Below, piece by piece: positions 52,431-60,937 of a stretch of 64,000 nucleotides of DNA. This DNA is from JACCVL01 sp963704295. Lineage in GTDB: Bacteria > Actinomycetota > Actinomycetes > Propionibacteriales > Nocardioidaceae. Location: the NCBI GenBank assembly GCA_963704295.1, contig OY969884.1:186001-250000 (forward strand), in the 5' to 3' direction. Numbering within the stretch: the first letter of the stretch is position 1; each line of letters opens with the position of its first letter. A program made the translations under genes and the position numbers. The notes beneath the pieces are model-generated. The model had not been told where the DNA came from. It was given only the letters and a program-made list of their open reading frames with translations, and did not search any database.

Positions 52431-53447
52431 TCAGCCGCCGATCGAGCTCATCGGCCGGGACGGCTGCAGGAAGCGGCCGTCGTCGATCCCGTGCCCGGGA
52501 CGCTTGCCCCACATCGCCACCCGCCACGCCCGCGCCAACTCGTCGTCGTCCGCGCCCGCCCGGAGGAGGGTGCGCAGATCGGACTCCTCGCGGGCGAACA
52601 GGCAGTTGCGGACCTGACCGTCGGCGGTCAGCCGGACCCGGTCGCAGTCCCCGCAGAACGGCCGCGTCACCGAGGCGATGATGCCGACCGTGGCCGGGCC
52701 GCCGTCGACGAGGAACTCCTCGGCCGGCGCCGAGCCGCGCGGCGTCACCGCCGGGCTGAGCGTGAAGTGCTCCGACAGCCGCTCGAGGGTCTCCTCCGCG
52801 GTCACCATGGCGGACCGGTCCCAGCCGTGCTGGGCGTCCAACGGCATCTGCTCGATGATGCGCAGCCGGTAGCCGTGCGCCATGCACCAGCGCAACAGGT
52901 CCGGCGCCTCCACGTCGTTCAGCCCCCGCAGCAGCACGGCGTTCACCTTGATCGGGTCCAGCCCGGCCCGGTGAGCCGCCTCCAGGCCGGCCAGCACGTC
53001 ATCGAGCCGGTCCCGCCGGGTGACGGTGGCGAAGGTGTCGTGCCGGACCGAGTCGAGGCTCACGTTGATCCGGTCGAGACCCGCTGCCGCCAGGGCGCCG
53101 GCCGAGCGGGACAGCCCCAGTGCATTGGTGGTCATCGCGATCCGCGGCCGGGGCTCGAGGCGGGCCACCTGCTCGACGATGCCGACGAGGCCGCGACGCA
53201 GCAGCGGCTCGCCACCGGTGAACCGGATCTGCCGGACGCCGAGCTGCTCGACTCCGACGCGGACCAGCCGCACCACCTCGTCGTCGGTCAGCGTGATGTC
53301 CGAGGCCATCCACTCCAGCCCCTCGGCCGGCATGCAGTACTCGCAGCGCAGGTTGCACCGGTCTGTCAATGAGACGCGGAGGTCGGTAGCCACCCTGCCG
53401 TGCTGGTCCAGCAGTCCACCCGTGGTCGGCATCTGGATCTCGTCCAT
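52431..53447 (-). CDS. moaA: GTP 3',8-cyclase MoaA
   Basis: A 338-residue radical-SAM enzyme for the first step of molybdenum cofactor synthesis. SAM cluster cysteines are C31, C35 and C38 (DRCNLRCEYCMP). The second cluster is in FCGDCDRVRL with a further cysteine in VRNCLF. The C-terminal GG (MSSIGG) essential in MoaA is present. A TAGGAT box ends 6 nt before the ATG. It is divergent from SURF1. Confidence 0.95.
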   Translation of the reverse strand: MDEIQMPTTGGLLDQHGRVATDLRVSLTDRCNLRCEYCMPAEGLEWMASDITLTDDEVVRLVRVGVEQLGVRQIRFTGGEPLLRRGLVGIVEQVARLEPRPRIAMTTNALGLSRSAGALAAAGLDRINVSLDSVRHDTFATVTRRDRLDDVLAGLEAAHRAGLDPIKVNAVLLRGLNDVEAPDLLRWCMAHGYRLRIIEQMPLDAQHGWDRSAMVTAEETLERLSEHFTLSPAVTPRGSAPAEEFLVDGGPATVGIIASVTRPFCGDCDRVRLTADGQVRNCLFAREESDLRTLLRAGADDDELARAWRVAMWGKRPGHGIDDGRFLQPSRPMSSIGG

Positions 53448-53453
53448 CTGATC

Positions 53454-53459
53454 ATCCTA
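53454..53459 (-). promoter_or_regulatory. Putative -10 hexamer TAGGAT of moaA
   Basis: Minus strand, 6 nt before the moaA start. Only 13 bp separate it from the opposing SURF1 -10 box. Confidence 0.45.
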
Positions 53460-53472
53460 CGGGGCCACCGGG

Positions 53473-53478
53473 TACCGT
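53473..53478 (+). promoter_or_regulatory. Putative -10 hexamer TACCGT of the SURF1 gene
   Basis: Ends 6 nt before GTG 53485. Confidence 0.45.
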
Positions 53479-53484
53479 CGAGCG

Positions 53485-54468
53485 GTGTACCGGTTCCTGC
53501 TGACCCGGCGCTGGCTGGCGCTCGCCGTGGTCGCGGTGGTGGTGGCGGTCGTCTGCGTGCGGCTCGGCCTGTGGCAGCTGGACCGGATGAGCGAGCGACG
53601 GGCGGCGGACGCCGTCGTGACCGCCAACCTGGACGCTCCCCCCGTCCCGATCGAGTCGCTGACGGCCGTCGGTGCTCCGCCCGCGGCTGCGCTCGAGTGG
53701 CGTCGGGTCGAGCTGACCGGCAGCTACCTGCCCGCCGACCAGCTGCTGGTGCGGTACCAGAACCGCGGGTCGCTGCGCGGCGTCGACGTGGTCGTCCCGC
53801 TGCGCCTCGATGACGGCAGCCTGATGCTCGTCGACCGCGGCTTCCTCGAGTCGCCGGCCGGCACCCCCGACCTCGCCGACGTGCCCGCCCCGCCGACGGG
53901 CACGGTGGCGGTGACCGGCTGGCTGCGCCAGGACAGTGACGCACCAAGCGAGGCGACCGCGCCGGTCGACGGCACCGTCCGCGCCGTGGCGTCGGCCGCG
54001 CTGGCCGACGTGGTGGACGGCCCGCTGCGCGGCGGGTTCGTGCAGGCGCTGGAGGAGACACCGCCCGCGCCCGGCGGTGCGCTGGCCGGACCGGACCAGC
54101 CGGAGACCGGTCTCGGACCGCACCTGTTCTACGGCCTGCAGTGGTTCCTGTTCGGCTTCCTGGCACTGCTCGGCTACGCCTGGTTCGCCTACGACGAGGC
54201 GCACCCGAAGCGCCGCCGCGAGCGGGTCAGCCGGGTTTCTCGGCCGCCTCGACCAGAGCCTGGAACAGCCGGGGGTCGGACCCGACCTCCGGATGCCACT
54301 GCACCCCGATCCGGAACCGGGCTCCCGGGTCCTCCACCGCCTCCAGCACCCCGTCGCCGGCCCAGGCGACCGGGGTCAGCCCAGGATGCTCCAGCACCCC
54401 CTGATGGTGATAGGTCGGAACTTCGACCCGCTCACCCAGGACCCCCGCCAGCCGCGACCCGGCGCTGA
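53485..54468 (+). CDS. SURF1 family cytochrome oxidase biogenesis protein
   Basis: 327 residues. N-terminal membrane segment with LGLWQLDRMSERRA, the conserved RRVELTGSY and LLVDRGFLE-like MLVDRGFLES, and the C-terminal membrane segment GPHLFYGLQWFLFGFLALLGYAWFAY. It helps assemble the aa3-type oxidase. The last 80 or so residues (Pro/Arg-rich, after KRRRERVSR) lie antisense over the end of the amidotransferase gene and have no family homology. Confidence 0.88.
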   Translation: MYRFLLTRRWLALAVVAVVVAVVCVRLGLWQLDRMSERRAADAVVTANLDAPPVPIESLTAVGAPPAAALEWRRVELTGSYLPADQLLVRYQNRGSLRGVDVVVPLRLDDGSLMLVDRGFLESPAGTPDLADVPAPPTGTVAVTGWLRQDSDAPSEATAPVDGTVRAVASAALADVVDGPLRGGFVQALEETPPAPGGALAGPDQPETGLGPHLFYGLQWFLFGFLALLGYAWFAYDEAHPKRRRERVSRVSRPPRPEPGTAGGRTRPPDATAPRSGTGLPGPPPPPAPRRRPRRPGSAQDAPAPPDGDRSELRPAHPGPPPAATRR

Positions 54469-54946
54469 TCCGCACGTCGTGGAATCCGTAGACGCCGGGG
54501 CCGGGGGCGTGCAGGTCGGTGCCGATCCGGTCCGGCAGGTGTGCCTCCAGTCGACCCCCGGCCGCCACGGCCATCACCTGCATGCCGCGGCACACGCCCA
54601 GCAGCGGCAGGTCCCGCTCGGCGGCGGCCCGGGCGAAGGCGAGCTCGGTGCCGTCCCGGTCCGGCCGCGGCGCCTGCACCGCTGGGGAGGACGGACCGCC
54701 GTAGCGGGCCGGGTCGACGTCCGCGCCACCGGACAGCAGCACACCGTCCAGCCGGTCCAGCAGCAGGACCACCTCGTCCGGCGCGGGGTCCGGCGGGAAG
54801 GGCGGCAGGACCACCGGCAGGCCACCCGCCTCGCGGACCTGCCGGACGTACGCGAGCGGCACCAGCGCGGCGGGCACGTCCCGCCACACCGCCCACGACG
54901 CCGGTTCGACGTAGGCGGTGATGCCGATCACCGGCCGCATCGGCAT
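54227..54946 (-). CDS. Class I glutamine amidotransferase, gamma-glutamyl hydrolase (PuuD-like)
   Basis: 239 residues. Catalytic cysteine in LLGVCRGMQVMA, histidine and glutamate in GVQWHPE, and the family GGADVDPARYG. PuuD-type enzymes release glutamate from gamma-glutamyl intermediates. It is last in an operon with an SDR, an aldehyde dehydrogenase and a glutamine-synthetase-like ligase, which supports that job. The 3' 240 nt overlap SURF1 on the other strand. Confidence 0.88.
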   Translation of the reverse strand: MPMRPVIGITAYVEPASWAVWRDVPAALVPLAYVRQVREAGGLPVVLPPFPPDPAPDEVVLLLDRLDGVLLSGGADVDPARYGGPSSPAVQAPRPDRDGTELAFARAAAERDLPLLGVCRGMQVMAVAAGGRLEAHLPDRIGTDLHAPGPGVYGFHDVRISAGSRLAGVLGERVEVPTYHHQGVLEHPGLTPVAWAGDGVLEAVEDPGARFRIGVQWHPEVGSDPRLFQALVEAAEKPG

Positions 54947-54950
54947 CCCC

Positions 54951-55733
54951 TCACAGCGGCGTCACGTACGCGCCGCTGATCCCGCCGTCGACGAGGAAGG
55001 TGGTGGCGGTCATGAAGCTCGACTCGTCGCTGGCCAGGAACAGCGCCGCGTTCGCGATCTCCACCGGTTCGGCGAACCGGCCCATCGGGACGTGCACCAG
55101 CCGGCGTTGCGCCCGCTCAGGGTCGGCCGCGAACAGTTCCTGCAGCAGCGGTGTGTTGACCGGTCCGGGACACAAGGCATTGACGCGGACTCCCTGCCGG
55201 GCGAACTGCACGCCCAGCTCTCGGGTCATCGCCAGCACGCCACCCTTGCTGGCGGTGTAGGAGATCTGCGAGGTGGCGGCGCCCATCACCGCGACGAACG
55301 AGGCGACGTTGACGATCGACCCGCGACCCTGCTCGATCATCTGCGGCAGCACCGCCTTGCAGCACAGGTAGACGCTGGTGAGATTCACCTCCTGCACCCG
55401 CTGCCAGGCTTCGATGCCGGTGTCCAGGATGGAGTCGTCGTCGGCCAGTGCGATGCCGGCGTTGTGCACCGCGACGTCCAGGCTGCCGTACCGGTCCACC
55501 GCCACGTCGACCATCGCCTGCACCTGCTCGGCATCGGTGACGTCGCAGTGCACGTAGCGTCCGCGCACCTCGTCGGCCACCTCGCCACCGCGCCCGTCGT
55601 CGATGTCGGCGATCACGACGTTGGCTCCCTCGTCGGCGAACCGCTGCACCGTCGCCAGCCCGATCCCGCTGCACCCGCCGGTGACCAGGGCCGTCCTGCC
55701 CTCGAGCCGGCCCCTGCGCTCCACCATCGTCAA
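54951..55733 (-). CDS. SDR family oxidoreductase
   Basis: 260 residues. Cofactor loop TGGCSGIGLATV, acidic residue after beta-2 in VVIADIDD (NAD preference), VHNAGIA, and the Y/K pair in SYTASKGG. In this operon it could oxidise the alcohol of a gamma-glutamyl amino alcohol to the aldehyde. It starts 4 bp inside the end of the aldehyde dehydrogenase gene and is 4 bp upstream of the amidotransferase gene. Confidence 0.85.
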   Translation of the reverse strand: MTMVERRGRLEGRTALVTGGCSGIGLATVQRFADEGANVVIADIDDGRGGEVADEVRGRYVHCDVTDAEQVQAMVDVAVDRYGSLDVAVHNAGIALADDDSILDTGIEAWQRVQEVNLTSVYLCCKAVLPQMIEQGRGSIVNVASFVAVMGAATSQISYTASKGGVLAMTRELGVQFARQGVRVNALCPGPVNTPLLQELFAADPERAQRRLVHVPMGRFAEPVEIANAALFLASDESSFMTATTFLVDGGISGAYVTPL

Positions 55734-57100
55734 CCCTCCGTGTTGATGAAGACGTTCTTCACCTCGCTGAACGAGTCCAGGGCGTCGGGACCGAGCTCCC
55801 GCCCGAGACCGGACCGCTTGAACCCGCCGAACGGGGTCGAGTAGCGGACCGACGCGTGCGAGTTCACCGACAGGTTGCCCGCGTCGATGCCGCGAGCGAC
55901 CCGCAGCGCGCGACCGACGTCCCGGGTCCAGATCGAGCCGGACAGGCCGTAGTCGCTGTCGTTGGCCATCGTGACCGCGTCGACCTCGTCGTCGAACGGG
56001 AGCACCGCCACCACCGGGCCGAACACCTCCTCGCGCCAGATCCGGTCCCCGGGACCGCGCGGCAGCACCACGGTCGGCGGGTACCAGTAGCCGGCACCGT
56101 CGGGTGCCTCGCCGCGAAAGGCCACCTCGACCTCGGGGTCGACGTAGCCGGCCACCCGATCGCGCTGGGTGGCGCTGATCAGCGGGCCCATGTCGGCCGC
56201 CGGGTCGGACGGGTCGGTCACCCGCACCGCTGCCACGGCCGGCTCGAGGAGCTCGAGGAAGCGGTCGTACACGCTGCGCTCGACCAGGATCCGGCTGCGG
56301 GCGCAGCAGTCCTGGCCGGCGTTGTCGAAGACACCGCCGGGGGCGTCGGCCGCGGCCCGCTCCAGGTCGGCGTCGGCGAAGACCACGTTCGCGCTCTTTC
56401 CGCCCAGCTCGAGGGTCACCCGCTTCACCTGCTCGGCGGCGCCGGCCATGATCCGGGTGCCGACCTCAGTGGACCCGGTGAAGCAGATCTTGCGGACCAG
56501 TGGTGAGGTGACGAAGCGCTCCCCCACGACCGATCCCTTGCCCGGCAGGATGGTGAGCACGCCCTCGGGGAGACCGGCCTCGAGAGCCAGCTCACCGATC
56601 CGGACCGCGGTGAGCGGGGTCAGCTCGGCCGGCTTGACGACGACGGTGTTGCCCGCCGCGAGCGCCGGCGCCATCCCCCACCCCAGAATCGGCATCGGGA
56701 AGTTCCAGGGCACGATCACCCCGACCACGCCGAGCGGCTCCTTGAACGTGACGTCGAGCCCGCCGGCGACGGGGATCTGCCGGCCGAAGGCGCGCTCCGG
56801 GGCGGCTGCGTAGTAGTGCAGCACGTCGCGGACGTTGCCGGCCTCCCAACGGGCGTTGGTGATCGTGTGCCCGGCGCCGGCGACCTCCAGTCGGGCCAGT
56901 TCCTCGCCCGCGGCGTCCACCGCCTCGGCGAACCGGCGCAGCAGCCGGCCACGGTCGGCCGGGGCTACCCGCCGCCAGCCCTCGAACGCGCTCGCGGCCC
57001 GCTCGAGTGCCCGATCCGTCTCCCCAACGTCGGCCAGCTGGACGGTGGCGACGACGCGCTCGGTGGCGGGGTCGACGACATCGTGGGTGGTAGCGGTCAT
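55730..57100 (-). CDS. NAD(P)-dependent aldehyde dehydrogenase
   Basis: 456 residues. Oxyanion asparagine in VPWNFPMPILG, glutamate in TLELGGKSANV, nucleophilic cysteine in NAGQDCCARSR, and C-terminal SVRYSTPFGGFKRSGLGRE. The best fit is the PuuC/gamma-glutamyl-aminoaldehyde or betaine-aldehyde dehydrogenase group. It is the second gene of the gamma-glutamylation operon, 7 bp after the ligase. Confidence 0.9.
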   Translation of the reverse strand: MTATTHDVVDPATERVVATVQLADVGETDRALERAASAFEGWRRVAPADRGRLLRRFAEAVDAAGEELARLEVAGAGHTITNARWEAGNVRDVLHYYAAAPERAFGRQIPVAGGLDVTFKEPLGVVGVIVPWNFPMPILGWGMAPALAAGNTVVVKPAELTPLTAVRIGELALEAGLPEGVLTILPGKGSVVGERFVTSPLVRKICFTGSTEVGTRIMAGAAEQVKRVTLELGGKSANVVFADADLERAAADAPGGVFDNAGQDCCARSRILVERSVYDRFLELLEPAVAAVRVTDPSDPAADMGPLISATQRDRVAGYVDPEVEVAFRGEAPDGAGYWYPPTVVLPRGPGDRIWREEVFGPVVAVLPFDDEVDAVTMANDSDYGLSGSIWTRDVGRALRVARGIDAGNLSVNSHASVRYSTPFGGFKRSGLGRELGPDALDSFSEVKNVFINTEG

Positions 57101-57107
57101 AGCGTCG

Positions 57108-58454
57108 TCAGAGCCTCTCGAATCCCCGGATGCGTTCCCAGTCGGTCACGGCGGCGTCGTAGGCCTGCAGCTCCACGTCCGCGTAGTTGACGTAGTGCGC
57201 CACGACCGCCTCCCCGAAGATCTCCCGCGCCACCTCGGACTCGGCGAACAGGTCCCGGGCCGCGCGCAGCGTGGTCGGCACCTTCGGGTGGTCGGACTCG
57301 TAGGCGTTGCCGCCGAAGGCCGGCTCCAGCGGGATCTCCTTCTCGATCCCGCGCAGCCCGCTGCCGAGCATCGCAGCCAGCGCGAGGTAGGGGTTCACGT
57401 CGCCTCCGGGGAGCCTGTTCTCCAGCCGCAGCCCCGCGCCGTGCCCCACCACACGCAACGAGCAGGTCCGGTTGTCATAGCCCCAGGCGGTCGAGATGGG
57501 CGCGAAGCTGCCCGGCTGGAACCGCTTGTAGGAGTTGATGTTCGGCGCATACATCAAGGTGAGCTCGCACATGGTGTCCTGCACGCCGGCCAAGAAGTGC
57601 TCGAACAGCGGCGTCTGTCCGTCTCCCTCGTCGAAGACGATGCTGCCGTCGTTGCCGCGCAGGCTCATGTGGATGTGACAGGAGTTCCCCTCCCGCTGGT
57701 CGAACTTCGCCATGAACGTGAGTGACTTGCCGTGCAGCGAGGCGATCTCCTTCGCGCCGTTCTTGTAGACCGAGTGCTGATCGGCCGTGCGGATCACCTC
57801 GTCGTACTTGAAGGCGATCTCGTGCTGTCCCAGGTTGCACTCGCCCTTCGCGGACTCCACCACGAACCCGGCCTCGAACATGCCGTTGCGGATGTCGCGC
57901 AGCAGTGGCTCGACCCGAGAAGTGCCCAGCAGCGAGTAGTCGACGTTGTACTGGTTGGCGGGAGTCAGGTCCCGGTACGTCCTCGTCCACGCGTCCTCGA
58001 AGGTGTTGTTGAAGACGATGAACTCCAGCTCCGTCCCGGCGAAGGCGGTGAGGCCCTTCTCGGCGGCTCGGGCCACCTGCGTTGACAGCACCGCGCGGGG
58101 GCTCTCGGCGACCGGGGTGTGCTCGCCGTCCAGCCAGACCAGGTCCGACATCACCATGGCCGTGCCCGGCAGCCACGGGACCAGATGCAGCGTCGGCAGG
58201 TCGAGTGCGAACTCCATGTCGCCGTAGCCGCGCTCCCACGAGCTGATCGCGTACCCGTCCACGGTATTCATGTCCACGTCGACCGCGAGCAGGTAGTTGC
58301 AGCCCTCGGTGCCGTGCTCGAGCACGGTGTCGAGGAAGAACTGCGCGTGGATACGTTTGCCCTGCAGGCGTCCCTGCATGTCGGGGAAGGCCACCACGAC
58401 CGTGTCCACCCGTCCTTGCGCGATGTGCTCGCGCAGCTGGTCCACCGTCAACAT
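57108..58454 (-). CDS. Glutamine-synthetase-like gamma-glutamyl amine ligase (GlnA4/PuuA type)
   Basis: 448 residues from ATG 58454. GS folds are visible: GTELEFIVFNN with the metal glutamates, SCHIHMSLRG for the second, AYKRFQPGSFAP-like YKRFQPGSF, and NRLPGGDVNPYLALAAML. There is no Tyr adenylylation loop. Members of this group attach glutamate to putrescine, ethanolamine or other amines with ATP. Upstream in-frame GTG codons are possible starts, but the MLTVDQLREHI start fits the family length. Confidence 0.88.
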   Translation of the reverse strand: MLTVDQLREHIAQGRVDTVVVAFPDMQGRLQGKRIHAQFFLDTVLEHGTEGCNYLLAVDVDMNTVDGYAISSWERGYGDMEFALDLPTLHLVPWLPGTAMVMSDLVWLDGEHTPVAESPRAVLSTQVARAAEKGLTAFAGTELEFIVFNNTFEDAWTRTYRDLTPANQYNVDYSLLGTSRVEPLLRDIRNGMFEAGFVVESAKGECNLGQHEIAFKYDEVIRTADQHSVYKNGAKEIASLHGKSLTFMAKFDQREGNSCHIHMSLRGNDGSIVFDEGDGQTPLFEHFLAGVQDTMCELTLMYAPNINSYKRFQPGSFAPISTAWGYDNRTCSLRVVGHGAGLRLENRLPGGDVNPYLALAAMLGSGLRGIEKEIPLEPAFGGNAYESDHPKVPTTLRAARDLFAESEVAREIFGEAVVAHYVNYADVELQAYDAAVTDWERIRGFERL

Positions 58455-58569
58455 CGGGTCGCGCTGGGTCACGTCGGCCTCCAGGGCATCGTCCACGCGG
58501 ATCGTCGGCCGCCCGCGCAATGGCTCGCTAGTGAACCATTTGCCCGGACTGAAGCACCGGCCTACGCTG

Positions 58570-58585
58570 CCTGTCAATCGTCAGG
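58570..58585. promoter_or_regulatory. Imperfect inverted repeat in the ligase/regulator divergent region
   Basis: CCTGTCAATCGTCAGG is symmetric at 12 of 16 positions and lies about midway between the two divergent starts (58454 and 58625). Candidate operator of the GntR regulator. Nothing else is evident in this 170-nt gap. Confidence 0.4.
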
Positions 58586-58624
58586 TCGGCCGGGACGCTC
58601 GGGGCGTTCTGCGGGAGGTCGGTG

Positions 58625-59375
58625 ATGACATCACTGCAGCCGGTGCCGGTCGATCGGTTCGACACCGCGGCGCGAGCCGGCGACGCCCTGCTCCGGCCGG
58701 TCCGCCAGGGCAACGCCTTCGAGGAGACCATCGAGCGGGTCCTGCAGCTGATCAAGCTGGGAGTCGTCCCGGTCGGCGGGCGGCTCCCCGCCGAGCGTGA
58801 CCTGTCCGCCCGGCTCGGGGTCAGCCGGGTGACCCTGCGCGAGGCGCTGCGCGCGCTGCAGGAGGCCGGGTACGTGGAGTCGCGTCGCGGCCGGTACGGC
58901 GGGACCTTCGTCCGGGCGCCCGGCGGCCACCGGGACGGTCGCACGCCCGACCACCGGGGGCGGCGACCGGCTGCACGACGTGCTCAGCTACCGGTACGTG
59001 CTCGAGACTGGAGCCGCCGAGCAGGCCGCGGCACGGACCCTGACCCCCGACGAGGTCGCCCACCTGCAGCGGATGCTCGCCCAGACCAGCGCCGCCCGCC
59101 CGGCGCACTACCGGCGCTGCGACTCCCGGCTGCATCTCGCGGTCGCTGAGCTGTCCGGGTCGGCATCGCTGACTGCGGCGGTGGCGGACGCGCGGACGGC
59201 GCTGAACGAGCTGCTGGAGGCGATCCCGCTGCTCGCGAAGAACATCCGGCACTCGGACCGGCAGCACGGCCGCATCGTCACCGCGATCCTGGCCGGGCAG
59301 CCGGGAGCGGCCCGGGCGGCGATGGACGAGCACCTGCGCGGCACCGCGTCGTTGCTGCGCGCGTTCTTGGAGTGA
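58625..59375 (+). pseudogene. GntR/FadR family regulator, frameshifted
   Basis: The DNA-binding part (residues 30-95, RLPAERDLSARLGVSRVTLREALRALQEAGYVE, then RRGRYGGTFV) is in one frame. The FadR/FCD effector domain (YRYVLETGAAEQAA, YRRCDSRLHLAVAELSG, HGRIVTAILAG) continues in another frame down to TGA 59375. The break falls between 58922 and 58962, most simply at the five-G run 58956-58960. GGGAGG precedes ATG 58625. It sits between the ligase operon and the permease and would be their regulator. Confidence 0.8.
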
Positions 59376-59485
59376 CGCTGCGTACTGTTCACCGTTCGGT
59401 ACGGCTCGGTTCCTTGACACGCGCCGAGTGCTGCGCTTCAGTCCCAGGAAATGGTCTGAACCCACTCCTTTGCCGGGAGGCCCAC

Positions 59486-60937
59486 GTGTCCGGTCAGCGT
59501 CGACGAGTGCACGGAGTCGAGTACGACTCGGTGGGGTCGGACTACCTCGACCACCGCAAGCTGCAGAGCGGGTCGGTGGGCTGGGTCCTGCTCGCCGGCC
59601 TGGGCGTTGCGTACGTCATCTCCGGCGACTTCGCCGGATGGAACTTCGGCCTGGACGAGGGCGGCTTCGGCGGCCTGCTGATCGCCACCGTGCTGATGGC
59701 GATCATGTACACCTGCATGGTGCTCGGCCTGGCCGAGCTCGCCTCGACCATCCCGGTCGCCGGCGCCGGCTACGGCTTCGCCCGCCGCGCGCTGGGGCCG
59801 CTCGGCGGCTTCGCGACCGGGACGGCGATCCTGGTCGAGTACGCGATCGCACCGGCAGCGATCGTCGTGTTCATCGGCGGCTACGTCGAGGCGCTCGGTC
59901 TGTTCGGGCTCACCAGCGGGTGGCCGGTCTACCTGGCCTGCTACGCCATCTTCGTCGGCGTGCACCTGTACGGCGTGGGCGAGGCACTGAAGCTGATGTT
60001 CGCGATCACCGCGGTGGCGGTGGTCGCGCTGGTGCTGTTCGTGGTCGCGATGATCCCGAAGTTCGACGTCGGCAACCTCACCGACATCGCCGTCGACACG
60101 TCGGCCACGGGATCGTCGTCGTTGCTGCCGTTCGGCATCGCGGGGGTGCTGGCCGCCTTCGTCTACGGCATCTGGTTCTTCCTTGCCGTCGAGGGGGTGC
60201 CGCTCGCGGCCGAGGAGGCGCGCGACCCACGCAAGGACATGCCCCGCGGCATCATCGCGGCCATGCTGGCGCTGCTGGTGTTCGCGGCGCTGATCTTGAT
60301 GGTCGCCCCGGGCGGCGCCGGCGCCGAGGCGATCCGGGCGTCGGACAACCCGCTACCGGAGGCCCTCAAGGTCGCCTACGGCGGCAACACCTGGATGTCG
60401 GACTTCGTCAACTACGTGGGGCTGGCCGGCCTGATCGCGAGCTTCTTCTCCATCATCTACGGCTACTCCCGCCAGCTCTTCGCGCTGTCCCGTGCGGGCT
60501 ACCTGCCGCGTTACCTGGCGCTCACCGGCAAGCGGCACACGCCGTGGGTCGCGCTGCTCGTCCCGGCGTCGATCGGCTTCCTGCTCGCCGCCATCACCGA
60601 AGACGGCGCGCTGATGATCAACATCGCCGTGTTCGGGGCAACCGTCTCGTACGTGCTGATGATGCTCAGCCACATCATGCTGCGGCGCCGGGAACCCGAC
60701 CTGGAGCGGCCGTACCGGACACCGGGCGGGACGTTCACCACCGGAGTCGCCCTGGCGCTGGCCTGCCTCGCGGTGGTGGCGACCTTCTTCGTGGACGTCA
60801 AGGCGGCCGGGATCACCGCAGCCGTGTTCGTGGCATTCCTCGCCTACTACTGGTTCTACAGCCGACACCGTCTGGTGGGCGTTGCTCCCGAGGAGGAGTT
60901 CGAGGCGATCACGTCCGCGGAGTCCGAGCTGCGCTAG
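59486..60937 (+). CDS. eat: Eat-family amino acid/ethanolamine permease
   Basis: 483 residues, 12 predicted membrane segments. The segments SGDFAGWNFGL, VLGLAELASTIPVAGAGYGFAR, ALGPLGGFATGTAILVEYAIAP, VEGVPLAAEEARDPRKDMPRG and YGYSRQLFALSRAGYLP are typical of the APC-superfamily Eat transporters that import ethanolamine. GGGAGG lies 5 nt before GTG 59486. It is a strong functional clue for the neighbouring catabolic genes. Its stop overlaps the sirtuin stop. Confidence 0.85.
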   Translation: MSGQRRRVHGVEYDSVGSDYLDHRKLQSGSVGWVLLAGLGVAYVISGDFAGWNFGLDEGGFGGLLIATVLMAIMYTCMVLGLAELASTIPVAGAGYGFARRALGPLGGFATGTAILVEYAIAPAAIVVFIGGYVEALGLFGLTSGWPVYLACYAIFVGVHLYGVGEALKLMFAITAVAVVALVLFVVAMIPKFDVGNLTDIAVDTSATGSSSLLPFGIAGVLAAFVYGIWFFLAVEGVPLAAEEARDPRKDMPRGIIAAMLALLVFAALILMVAPGGAGAEAIRASDNPLPEALKVAYGGNTWMSDFVNYVGLAGLIASFFSIIYGYSRQLFALSRAGYLPRYLALTGKRHTPWVALLVPASIGFLLAAITEDGALMINIAVFGATVSYVLMMLSHIMLRRREPDLERPYRTPGGTFTTGVALALACLAVVATFFVDVKAAGITAAVFVAFLAYYWFYSRHRLVGVAPEEEFEAITSAESELR

